Assembly: GCA_051876355.1 (NCBI GenBank)
Contig: JBJEHU010000022.1
Location: forward strand, 1 to 46,518
DNA length: 46,518 bases
Reading direction: 5' to 3'
Source of the DNA: Olsenella_L sp051876355
GTDB taxonomy: Bacteria; Actinomycetota; Coriobacteriia; Coriobacteriales; Atopobiaceae
Both the position numbers and the translations under genes were made by a program. Position 1 is the stretch's first letter. Every line of letters begins with the position of its first letter. The notes below the pieces were generated by a model. It had not been told where the DNA came from. It searched no databases and saw only the letters and a program-made list of their open reading frames with translations. This document shows positions 8,819 to 16,629 of the stretch, in pieces.

Positions 8819-8866
8819 GGGGCTCTCTTCTTTGGACTAATCCCGCGCAACAGAAAGGCAGATACG

Positions 8867-11326
8867 ATGCGCGTTTCCTATGAGTGGCTGAAGGACATGG
8901 TCGATGTCCCCGAGGATCCGAAGGACCTCGTGAAGGAATATATCCACACCGGCACTGAGGTGGAGGCCGTGGAGAAGGTCGGCGCCGATCTCGAGCACGT
9001 CGTGACCGGCAAAGTGCTGACGAAGGTGCCACACCCCGATTCCGACCACATGTGGCTCACGACCGTCGATGTGGGCATGAAGAACGTCGGCAAGGACGGC
9101 AAGCCGGAGCCGCTGCAGATCGTCTGCGGTGCCCAGAACTTCAATGCAGGCGACCATATCGTCGTCGCAATGATCGGCGCGCACCTGCCGGGCGACGTGA
9201 AGATCAAGAAGTCGAAGCTCCGCGGCGTCGAGTCGTATGGCATGAACTGCTCCGAGCGCGAGCTCGGCCTCGGCTCCGACCATTCGGGCATCATGATCCT
9301 GCCTGAGGATGCTCCTGTCGGTGTCGACTTCACGGACTACTATGGCATCTCGGATACGGTCGTCGACTGCGAGATCACGCCGAACCGTCCGGACTGCCTC
9401 TCGATGGAGGGCATGGCCGTCGAGACGTCTGCCATATTCGATGAGGACACGCACATCACGGAGCCCCAGATCAAGACCGAGATTCCTGAGCGCACCGAGG
9501 ACCTCGTCGATGTCACGATCAAGGATCCTGCGCTCTGCCAGCGCTATGTCGCCCGCGTCGTGAAGAACGTTAAGATCGGCCCGTCGCCCGAGTGGCTTGC
9601 CCGCCGCGTCGAGGCAGCCGGTTCCCGCACGATCAACAACGTCGTCGATGTCACGAACTATGTGATGTATCTCACGGGCCAGCCGCTCCATGCGTTCGAC
9701 CTGAACAAGCTCGGTGTCTGTGACGGCAAGCGCCATATCGTGATTCGTGCTGCAGAAGACGGCGAGAAGGTCACGACACTCGACCATACGGACCGCGACC
9801 TCACGTCCGACATGATCGTTATCACCGATGATGGAAAGACGCCGGTCGCGCTTGCAGGCGTGATGGGTGGCCTCAACTCCGAGATTGACGAGAATACGAC
9901 GGATGTCCTGCTCGAGAGCGCCTGCTTCGACAAGGGCCACATCTCCCGCACGAGCCGCAACCTCGATCTTATGAGCGAGGCTTCGATCCGCTTCGAGCGC
10001 CAGGTCGATGCAGCAGCATGCTCCCGCATCGCTGACATCGCAGCGGCGCTCTTCGAGGAGTGCTGCGGTGCCGATGTCTGCACCGGCAAGGTCGACTGCT
10101 ACCCGGCACACGTCGAGCCGGCGCATATCCACCTCAGGACCCAGCGTGTCTGTGCGCTTTCCGGTGCCGATATCGAGCCTGACTTCATGGCACAGCGCCT
10201 GCGCCGCCTTGGCTGCACGGTCGAGCCGGCAGGAGACGGCTTCGATGTCGTCGCGCCGACGAACAGGCCCGATCTCACGCGCGAAGTCGACCTTATCGAG
10301 GAGATTCTGCGTCTCTGGGGCGAGGACAGGGTCGAGGCGACGCTTCCTGCAGCCAGGAACCACGCCGGCGGCCTCACGGTCGACCAGCAGCGCATCCGCA
10401 AGATTGGCGCAACGCTCAGGGCCCTTGGCCTCTCCGAGACGCAGACGTACAACTTCGCCGATGCCCGCGACCTCGAGCGCCTGCATATGAGCGAGGAGGG
10501 ACGTGGCATCCCCGTCCAGATCATCAACCCGCTCGTCGCAGACCAGAGCCAGATGCGCCGTTCTATGCTTCCGGGCCTTCTGCGTTCTGTCGAGTACAAC
10601 ATCAGCCACGGCGAGAAGAATATCGCGCTCTATGAGATAGGACGTGTGTTCTTCGGCCATGAGCACAAGTCTCAGCCGGACGAGCCGCGCTATGTCTGTG
10701 GCGTCATGTCCGGTGCCTGGGACGACGACCAGTGGAACCGCAAGTACCCGAAGCTCAACTTCTTCGATGCGAAGGGCGTCGTGCAGGAGCTTCTGAAGGC
10801 GCTGCGCATCACGAAGGTCCGCTACAAGGTTGCAGACCAGGAGAAGTACGGCTGGCTGCAGCCGGGCTGCGCTGCCGAGATTTACGCCCACGGCGGCGAG
10901 CTGCTGGGCTGGGTCGGCAACATCCATCCTGAGGTGCTCCAGAACTTCGAGGTCGAGCAGGATGTCGTGGCATTCGAGCTCTCTGTCGAGGCGCTGCTGC
11001 GTCTCGCGAAGCGCGAGCTGCCCTATCAGGAGGTGCCGACGCTTCCGGGCGTCTCTGTCGACCTTGCTATCGTCGTCGACGAGGATGTCACGGCAGAGAC
11101 CGTCGAGCAGCGCATCCAGTCTGCTGGCGGCAAGCTCCTGGCGGATGTGCGCCTCTTCGACGTCTTCCGCGACAAGGACCGCGTCGGCGAGGGCAAGAAG
11201 TCGCTTGCGTTCTCGCTCACGTATCGTGCCGCAGACCACACGCTCACCTCGGATGAGGTAGAGAAGGCACACGACCGTCTCGTGAAGAAGGTCATGCGCG
11301 CCGTGAACGGCGAAGTCAGAAGCTAG
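8867..11326 (+). CDS. pheT: Phenylalanyl-tRNA synthetase beta subunit
   Basis: An 819-residue beta subunit. The order is an N-terminal tRNA-binding (EMAP-like) domain at about residues 40-160, then B3/B4 editing-type, B5 and catalytic-like domains, and a C-terminal ferredoxin-fold anticodon-binding domain (FDX-ACB, about 725-819). Full length is typical of bacterial PheT. The beta subunit supplies tRNA recognition and editing of mischarged tyrosine, while PheS carries the active site. The ribosome site AAAGG precedes the ATG. Both genes are governed by the T-box leader. Confidence 0.97.
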   Translation: MRVSYEWLKDMVDVPEDPKDLVKEYIHTGTEVEAVEKVGADLEHVVTGKVLTKVPHPDSDHMWLTTVDVGMKNVGKDGKPEPLQIVCGAQNFNAGDHIVVAMIGAHLPGDVKIKKSKLRGVESYGMNCSERELGLGSDHSGIMILPEDAPVGVDFTDYYGISDTVVDCEITPNRPDCLSMEGMAVETSAIFDEDTHITEPQIKTEIPERTEDLVDVTIKDPALCQRYVARVVKNVKIGPSPEWLARRVEAAGSRTINNVVDVTNYVMYLTGQPLHAFDLNKLGVCDGKRHIVIRAAEDGEKVTTLDHTDRDLTSDMIVITDDGKTPVALAGVMGGLNSEIDENTTDVLLESACFDKGHISRTSRNLDLMSEASIRFERQVDAAACSRIADIAAALFEECCGADVCTGKVDCYPAHVEPAHIHLRTQRVCALSGADIEPDFMAQRLRRLGCTVEPAGDGFDVVAPTNRPDLTREVDLIEEILRLWGEDRVEATLPAARNHAGGLTVDQQRIRKIGATLRALGLSETQTYNFADARDLERLHMSEEGRGIPVQIINPLVADQSQMRRSMLPGLLRSVEYNISHGEKNIALYEIGRVFFGHEHKSQPDEPRYVCGVMSGAWDDDQWNRKYPKLNFFDAKGVVQELLKALRITKVRYKVADQEKYGWLQPGCAAEIYAHGGELLGWVGNIHPEVLQNFEVEQDVVAFELSVEALLRLAKRELPYQEVPTLPGVSVDLAIVVDEDVTAETVEQRIQSAGGKLLADVRLFDVFRDKDRVGEGKKSLAFSLTYRAADHTLTSDEVEKAHDRLVKKVMRAVNGEVRS

Positions 11327-11384
11327 GAATGAATACGGCCTGGGGGTGAACGCATCCCCGGGCCAGATCGGTGTTGGAAGGCAT

Positions 11385-12056
11385 ATGCCCAGCTGGAACA
11401 TACATGCAGCACACGTGGAACGTCTTCTCTCGGAAGAGGGGGCAGACGTTCTCGGCATCCGCAATATCGGGAATTTCCTGTTCGGGAACTTCCTGCCCGA
11501 CCTCTATGTCGGCTGGATGGTGCCCGATGTCTCCCACAAGCTGCCGTATGGGACGACGCATATGGCCGAGACGGCAGCCATCCCTGTGCCGCAGTACCAG
11601 AAGTTCTGGGACCTCTATATCGAAGGCAAGGATGCGCACCTGGTGACCGACGTCGTGCTCGGCGCCTGGGCACACCTTGTCTGCGATGCCGGCTACAACG
11701 GGGCGACGAGGCGCTATATCGCAGAGATTGGCGTGAAGCCGGGAGATACGACCCGCATCAGGAAGCAGAAGGACTTCGAGCTTTATGGGAGGACGTTCTT
11801 CCTCGAGCGCAGGGTGCCGCTGACGGATACGCTTGTCGAGGAGTGCGCTGCCTTCCCGCAGTACCCGATTGAGGCTGAGGACGTGAAGAAGGGCGTGCGC
11901 GCAGCCGATGTGCTCCTCGACGGGAACAATGCGCATCACCTCGATGAGGTGCCTGCCTATTCGCTCCTGACGCCCGAGTTCTTCAAGGAGACGGGAGACG
12001 CGGTCGATGCCATTCTTCGGCAGGGCCTGCTGCGTTTCGGGAAGGCAGCCCGCTAG
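11385..12056 (+). CDS. Zinc-dependent phospholipase C-like protein
   Basis: A 223-residue protein with the look of the zinc-dependent phospholipase C/S1-P1 nuclease-like group: MPSWNIHAAH at the start, then FLPDLYVGW, and HLVTDVVLGAWAHLVCDAG, which place repeated His and Asp residues (7, 10, 39, 51, 59, 85, 89, 97, 101) for metal binding. No signal peptide is seen, so a cytoplasmic role is likely. The ATG start was chosen because the family begins with this His-rich segment; an in-frame GTG at 11346 would add 13 residues without similarity. The next gene begins one base after its stop. Activity on phospholipid is not shown by the sequence; only the fold is suggested. Confidence 0.6.
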   Translation: MPSWNIHAAHVERLLSEEGADVLGIRNIGNFLFGNFLPDLYVGWMVPDVSHKLPYGTTHMAETAAIPVPQYQKFWDLYIEGKDAHLVTDVVLGAWAHLVCDAGYNGATRRYIAEIGVKPGDTTRIRKQKDFELYGRTFFLERRVPLTDTLVEECAAFPQYPIEAEDVKKGVRAADVLLDGNNAHHLDEVPAYSLLTPEFFKETGDAVDAILRQGLLRFGKAAR

Positions 12057-12057
12057 G

Positions 12058-12813
12058 ATGGAGAAGTTCCTGAAGCAGAATGCTGTCCCGCTCCACGTGC
12101 AGGTCGCCGATTTCGTGCGCGAGAAGATCTATGCGCGCGAATGGGGCGGAGACGAGCCCATCCCTTCCGAGCATGAGCTTATGGATATGCTTGGGCTCTC
12201 GCGCGGCACGGTACAGAAAGGCATCCGTGCGCTTGTCGACGAGGGGCTCCTGACGCAGCAGCGGGGAAGGGGCACGTTCGTCACGAGGCCGGTCATGGCA
12301 AGGCCATCAGGCAACAGGCTGCTGTCGTTCGGCGAGTCCATGAGCGTGCAGGGCATACGATTCCGCACGGTCGTGTGCGAGAAGCGCGTCGAGAAGGCAG
12401 AAGGGCTCTGTGCCACCTCTCTGGGCCTGAAGGCGGGAGAACCCTATCTCTACCTTGCACGCATGCGTACGGTCGAGGGTGTGCCTGTCATGTTCATCGA
12501 GAGCCACCTCAATCTCAAGGCGGCGCCGGGCCTCGATGAGGCGAACTTCGAGCAGGAATCGCTCTTTGCGGCCGTCGAGCGCTGCTCCGGGCGCGCCATA
12601 GGGCATTCAGAGCAGCGCTTCTGCGCCTGTGTCGCCGGATATGAGCGTGCCCAGTGGCTCCAGTGCGACGAGAAGGCGCCCGTGCTCAATCTCGAGCAGC
12701 TCGTGACGCTCGACAACGGCGTCCCGTTCGAATGGGGCACCGTGTGGCTGCCGGCAAACCGCTGCGTGATATCGACGACGACAGAACGTGCCCGTGGCGT
12801 CATAGGCGAGTGA
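12058..12813 (+). CDS. GntR/HutC-family transcriptional regulator
   Basis: A 251-residue repressor-type regulator. An N-terminal GntR winged helix (about residues 8-78, with IPSEHELMDMLGLSRGTVQKG) is followed by a UTRA effector domain (about 95-240), the HutC subfamily arrangement seen in TreR and NagR. UTRA domains bind sugars, sugar phosphates or related metabolites. The ATG lies one base after the stop of the phospholipase-like gene and has no strong Shine-Dalgarno of its own, so translational coupling is likely. Its target is unknown; a convergent GH13 amylase gene follows across a terminator, which makes a sugar effector plausible but unproven. Confidence 0.85.
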   Translation: MEKFLKQNAVPLHVQVADFVREKIYAREWGGDEPIPSEHELMDMLGLSRGTVQKGIRALVDEGLLTQQRGRGTFVTRPVMARPSGNRLLSFGESMSVQGIRFRTVVCEKRVEKAEGLCATSLGLKAGEPYLYLARMRTVEGVPVMFIESHLNLKAAPGLDEANFEQESLFAAVERCSGRAIGHSEQRFCACVAGYERAQWLQCDEKAPVLNLEQLVTLDNGVPFEWGTVWLPANRCVISTTTERARGVIGE

Positions 12814-12816
12814 AGA

Positions 12817-12851
12817 AGATGGCCGCTCCTCCTTTCGGGAGAGCGGCCATT
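12817..12851. terminator. Bidirectional terminator between GntR gene and amylase gene
   Basis: ATGGCCGCTC and GAGCGGCCAT form a stem around CTCCTTTCGGGA, lying between convergent genes. T-rich flanks are short, so efficiency is uncertain. Confidence 0.7.
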
Positions 12852-12875
12852 GCCGTATCTATGGAGTCTCGACGG

Positions 12876-14561
12876 CTAGCGCTCGCAGAGCCAGTAGTGG
12901 CAGGAGTAGGGGCCTACCTCGGAACCTGCGCCGAAGTCGTGATCCTCGCCCGTGATGAGGTCCTGGGCGCGTCCGCAGCCGGCGTCGAAGTGGAGGACGA
13001 CCGGGTCCTTCGAGGCATTGACGGCGACAATCACGCGCTTGCCCTGGGCGGCGCGCTGGAACACGAGCTGCTGCGGCTGGCAGAGGAGCTCATGGTAATC
13101 TCCCTCGCAGAGTGCCTCGGCACCTTCGGTGGTGAAGCGTGCCTCGGAGAGTGACTGGATCCAGTCTGTCAGGTCGTTCCACTCCGGAGCATCGAGCGCG
13201 GGCCTGAGCTTGTGGTCGCCGTAGTCCTGGACGCCTTCGATGCCCCACTCGGAGCCATAGTAGATGCAGGGCACGCCGCACATGCCGAAGAGCAGACCAT
13301 AGAGCGGCTTCAGCTGCTTCTTGTCCGTGAGCTGCGTCGCAATCCTCGGCACATCGTGGTTGTCGACGAAGTCGAGCAGATGCTTGCCCGTATAGAGGTC
13401 CCAGGGCTTGTCGCCGCTCTGGCGCTCGAGGGCGTAGGCGATCTCATGCATGTTCGCTGCGTTCATGGATGACCAGAGGCCCTTGTAAGCTTCGTAGTTG
13501 TAGACGGAATCGCAGGCATGGTCGTTCATCCAGCGGTTGTAGTCGCCAAACATCGTCTCGCCGAGGAGCAGGAACTTCTCTCCGCGCTTCTCGGTGAGGC
13601 CGTCTGCAATCTGGCGGAGATAGCCGAGATAACCATCGTCCAGGCAGTAGGCGACATCGAGCCTCAGGCCATCGATATCGTAGTCGGCCTCCCAGCCACG
13701 GATCACATCGGCAAGATAGTCGTTCAGGGCGAAGCAGCCATGGTTCAGCTTCACGAGCTCGGGCACGCCTGCCCACGTCTCGTAGGAGAACCCGTCATTG
13801 TAGGCGGAGTTTCCGTTCCAGTCGATATTGAACCAGTCGGCATACTGAGACTGCTGGTGCTTCTCGAGAACGTCCTGGAAGGCCCAGAAGCCACGTCCGA
13901 CGTGGTTCAGCACGGCATCGAAGAGGACGCGGATGCCGGCTTCATGGCAGGCGTCCACGACATCCTTGAGGTCCTCCTTCGTGCCGAGGCGGCTGTCGAC
14001 CTTCGTATAGTCCCTCGTGTCATAGCCGTGGGAGTCGCTCTCGAAGACCGGGTTCAGCATCAGGCAGGTGACGCCGAGCTTCTTCATGTGGTCGACCCAC
14101 CCATCGTTCACGATCTTGAGGAGGCGGTGCTTGTCCGTGTTCGTGGCACCTTCCTCAGAGCCATCGTTCTTCCAGGGGGCACCCGTGAGGCCCAGGGGAT
14201 AGATCTGATAGACAAAGCTTCCTTCATACCAGTTCATGCTGTTTCTCCATTCCTGTGGCACGGCCTCCTTCGTCCTGCGCACGCGCTTCGGAAGACCTTT
14301 CGCGATACCGAGACGGCCTACCTCGTCCTGTGCTGGATCGAATGCCGCTTCCACCTTCGAGAGCAGTCCGAAATCCGCTGCCATATCGAGCACAGTGCCG
14401 ACAGAGACCGAGAGGTCTCCACGCTCGGCCCGCGAGAGGGTGTCGCGCGAAATTCCCAGCTCCTGTGCGAGTCCGTCGGCCGTGATGCCTGCTATCGTGC
14501 GCCAGCGCTTCAGGCTCTCGCCGATATGCTGCATGCTCTCCTGGCATTCCTCATGTTTCAT
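12876..14561 (-). CDS. HipB-like XRE DNA-binding domain fused to GH13 alpha-amylase
   Basis: An uninterrupted 561-residue frame joining two unrelated modules. Residues 13-66 are an XRE helix-turn-helix (GITADGLAQELGISRDTLSRA), and residues 74-96 match the C-terminal tail of HipB-type partners (FDPAQDE...GLPKRVRR). From residue 109 (MNWYEGSFVYQIYPLG) a complete GH13 domain follows: region I DAVLNH at 215-220, nucleophile Asp302 in GLRLDVAY, acid/base Glu335 in LLLGETMFGD, and Asp403 in FVDNHD. No signal peptide is present, so it should act on intracellular alpha-glucans or maltodextrins. The first ATG is preceded by GGAAGAG. A second good ribosome site (GGAG, 7 bases before the ATG at 14237) could also give a free 453-residue amylase. 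Two operator-like repeats overlap the promoter. No hipA is nearby. Confidence 0.85.
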   Translation of the reverse strand: MKHEECQESMQHIGESLKRWRTIAGITADGLAQELGISRDTLSRAERGDLSVSVGTVLDMAADFGLLSKVEAAFDPAQDEVGRLGIAKGLPKRVRRTKEAVPQEWRNSMNWYEGSFVYQIYPLGLTGAPWKNDGSEEGATNTDKHRLLKIVNDGWVDHMKKLGVTCLMLNPVFESDSHGYDTRDYTKVDSRLGTKEDLKDVVDACHEAGIRVLFDAVLNHVGRGFWAFQDVLEKHQQSQYADWFNIDWNGNSAYNDGFSYETWAGVPELVKLNHGCFALNDYLADVIRGWEADYDIDGLRLDVAYCLDDGYLGYLRQIADGLTEKRGEKFLLLGETMFGDYNRWMNDHACDSVYNYEAYKGLWSSMNAANMHEIAYALERQSGDKPWDLYTGKHLLDFVDNHDVPRIATQLTDKKQLKPLYGLLFGMCGVPCIYYGSEWGIEGVQDYGDHKLRPALDAPEWNDLTDWIQSLSEARFTTEGAEALCEGDYHELLCQPQQLVFQRAAQGKRVIVAVNASKDPVVLHFDAGCGRAQDLITGEDHDFGAGSEVGPYSCHYWLCER

Positions 14562-14577
14562 ATCTCTTCCTTTAACA

Positions 14578-14591
14578 TCGGAAATATCTGA
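14578..14591. promoter_or_regulatory. Operator-like repeat 1 at the XRE-amylase promoter
   Basis: TCGGAAATATCTGA is an imperfect palindrome 17 bases upstream of the start. It resembles repeat 2 at 14609-14622 (12 of 14 positions), in the same orientation, with centres 31 bases apart, about three helical turns. It is the expected kind of site for the HTH domain of the adjacent gene. Confidence 0.5.
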
Positions 14592-14608
14592 CGCAAAAGA
14601 AGTATACA

Positions 14609-14622
14609 TCGGATATATCAGA
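14609..14622. promoter_or_regulatory. Operator-like repeat 2 at the XRE-amylase promoter
   Basis: TCGGATATATCAGA, palindromic at 12 of 14 positions with a perfect GATATATC core. On the minus strand a TATACT -10 candidate lies between the two repeats (about 14603-14608), so occupancy would block transcription. Autoregulation is inferred. Confidence 0.5.
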
Positions 14623-14775
14623 CGTAATGTAAAGAATATGCATGCCCGTAGACGGCAGGGAAATATCTGTGTACGGCATATTCCGTACCTGCATCCAAGG
14701 ATGCATAAGGCAGGAGAGGGGAGCAGGATAGGAAGCCATGCTCTTGCCTGGCCAGTGCCTGTGCCGAGCGTCAGC

Positions 14776-14809
14776 AAAAAAAGAGCCAGCTTCCGAAGAA
14801 GCTGACTCT
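14776..14809 (-). terminator. Intrinsic terminator of pyk
   Basis: Read on the minus strand, AGAGTCAGCTTC and GAAGCTGGCTCT form a hairpin with a short loop, followed by seven Ts. It ends the pyruvate kinase transcript. Confidence 0.9.
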
Positions 14810-14834
14810 CTGAGCTCTTGTGTGAGCGTCGGAC

Positions 14835-16274
14835 TTACTGGACCTGTGCAACCATGAGCATGTTCGTAGAGGTGATGTAGTCGCCCTGGGAAGGAGACGT
14901 CTGCGGATCGCCGGCGGTCACGACGACGATGTCGCCAGCCTGGACGAGGCCGTGCTCCTTAGCGACATTGAGGGACTCATAGAGGGTCGAGGAGAGCGTG
15001 CCCTGCTCGACGGTCTTGATGGCCTCGACGCCCCAGGAGAAGCAGCACTTGCGGATCGTGTGCTCGCTCGGGGAGAGAGCGATGACCGGCAGCTTCGGAC
15101 GGAAGTTGGAGATCAGGCGAGCAGTACGGCCGGAGTGCGTCGGGCAGAGGATGCACTTGGCGTTGACACGCTCAGCGGTCGTCACGGAAGCGAAGCCGAT
15201 GGAGGAGTTGACGTTGCGGACGCCCTCGCGCTCATGGTAGGTCGTGCGGGTCTCGAGGTACTTCTCGGTCTCGACGCAAATCTTGGCCATCGTCTTGACA
15301 GCCTCGACTGGGTAGCGGCCAGCAGCCGTCTCGCCGGAGAGCATGACGCAGTCGGTGCCGTCGTAGACAGCATTGGCGACGTCGTTGGCCTCTGCGCGGG
15401 TCGGGCGCGGGTTGCGGATCATGGAGTCGAGCATCTGCGTAGCGGTGATGACCGGCTTGTAGGCCATGTTGCACTTGTGGATGATCGTCTTCTGGATGTG
15501 CGGAACCTGCTCGGTCGGCACCTCGACGCCGAGGTCGCCACGGGCAACCATGCAGCCATCGGAAGCAGCGAGGATCTCGTCGAAGTTCTTCACGCCGAGA
15601 GCGGACTCGATCTTCGGGAAGATGTCGACGTGACGGCGACCATTCTCGTAGCAGATCTGGCGGATCTCGTTGACGGCATTGGCGTCACGGATGAAGGATG
15701 CAGCGATTGCATCGATGCCGAGCTCGCAGCCGAACTCGATGTCGGCGCGGTCCTGATCGGTGACAGACGGGAGGTTGATGAAGGCGTTCGGGATGTTGAC
15801 GCCCTTCTTCTCGCCCAGGACACCGCCGGACTCGACGACGCAGTGAATCTCGTTGCCCTCGACGGACTCGACCTGAAGGCCGATGAGGCCGTCGTCGATG
15901 AGGAGAAGGGTGCCCTTCTCGACCTCATTGGCGAGGTTCTGGTAGTCGAGGGAGATAAGGTCGTGCGTGCCCTCGATCGTGTTGTCGGTCGTGACGGTCG
16001 TGTGGTCGCCGACCTCGAACGTGACAGGCTTGTGATCCTTCAGAAGGCCCGTGCGGATCTCGGGGCCCTTCGTGTCGAGCATGATGGCAACAGGAATGCC
16101 AAGCTCCTGGGAAATGGCGCGGACGCGCTCGATGTTCTTGCGGTGGTACTCATGCGAACCATGGCTGAAGTTGAAGCGGGCCACGTTCATGCCGCTCTTG
16201 ATGATCTCGCGCAGGACATCATCGTCGTCGGTCGCAGGACCCATTGTGCAGACAATCTTGGTTCTCTTCTGCAT
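14835..16274 (-). CDS. pyk: Pyruvate kinase
   Basis: A 479-residue enzyme making pyruvate and ATP from phosphoenolpyruvate and ADP. Diagnostic segments are TKIVCTMGPAT at the N-terminus, FNFSHG, LDTKGPEIRTG, the MVARGDLGVEVP block of the A domain, and a complete C-terminal alpha/beta domain. There is no extra C-terminal PEP-utiliser domain. The ATG follows GGAGAG; upstream in-frame ATGs were rejected because homology begins at MQKRTKIV. It is monocistronic with its own terminator and two TATAAT boxes upstream. Its downstream neighbour in metabolism, D-lactate dehydrogenase, is the next gene upstream, so the two form a small fermentation island. Confidence 0.97.
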   Translation of the reverse strand: MQKRTKIVCTMGPATDDDDVLREIIKSGMNVARFNFSHGSHEYHRKNIERVRAISQELGIPVAIMLDTKGPEIRTGLLKDHKPVTFEVGDHTTVTTDNTIEGTHDLISLDYQNLANEVEKGTLLLIDDGLIGLQVESVEGNEIHCVVESGGVLGEKKGVNIPNAFINLPSVTDQDRADIEFGCELGIDAIAASFIRDANAVNEIRQICYENGRRHVDIFPKIESALGVKNFDEILAASDGCMVARGDLGVEVPTEQVPHIQKTIIHKCNMAYKPVITATQMLDSMIRNPRPTRAEANDVANAVYDGTDCVMLSGETAAGRYPVEAVKTMAKICVETEKYLETRTTYHEREGVRNVNSSIGFASVTTAERVNAKCILCPTHSGRTARLISNFRPKLPVIALSPSEHTIRKCCFSWGVEAIKTVEQGTLSSTLYESLNVAKEHGLVQAGDIVVVTAGDPQTSPSQGDYITSTNMLMVAQVQ

Positions 16275-16382
16275 GTCAGACTCTCCTTGCATTCCTGGTG
16301 CCCGCACCATGCGGACACGCTTTGCACTGTCTGGTGCGTTTCTGCTACTTCTCTTTGTCTTCTTTCACCGAAGCTAGCCGCC

Positions 16383-16388
16383 ATTATA
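16383..16388 (-). promoter_or_regulatory. Proximal -10 box of pyk
   Basis: A perfect TATAAT on the minus strand, about 109 bases upstream of the pyk start. A weak -35 (TCAAAC) sits 18 bases further upstream. Confidence 0.6.
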
Positions 16389-16519
16389 CCGATTCGAGCT
16401 TGCCTCGTTTGAAAGAAGAGAGTAAGGAAGAGCCGAAACCGCAGTTAAACAGGATGTGGCAACGTTCTCACCACAAAGCCAACACAGTACTCGTTCGAAG
16501 AATCGCCCTTTTTGTTCGC

Positions 16520-16525
16520 ATTATA
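16520..16525 (-). promoter_or_regulatory. Distal -10 box of pyk
   Basis: A second perfect TATAAT on the minus strand, 137 bases upstream of the first and just beyond the ldhA terminator. I see no strong -35. The stretch between the two boxes has no ORF or hairpin I recognise. Together they explain the 355-base gap between ldhA and pyk. Confidence 0.45.
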
Positions 16526-16563
16526 CCCGTTTCAGCCTATTCATATATGAGCAGGTCATAAGG

Positions 16564-16597
16564 AAAAAGCCGCCCCGGGCACTGACCCGGAGCGGCT
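16564..16597 (-). terminator. Intrinsic terminator of the D-lactate dehydrogenase gene
   Basis: On the minus strand AGCCGCTCCGGG pairs with CCCGGGGCGGCT and is followed by TTTTTCC, directly after the gene. Confidence 0.9.
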
Positions 16598-16629
16598 GAA
16601 CTCTACATGTCGAGCTTCTGTCGAGTTGC

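Noticed and set aside
8837..11464. Minus-strand open frame of 875 codons
   Set aside because: Mirror of pheT, which is certain.
12876..14561. A HipBA toxin-antitoxin module
   Set aside because: No HipA gene follows; the HipB-like part continues into an amylase.
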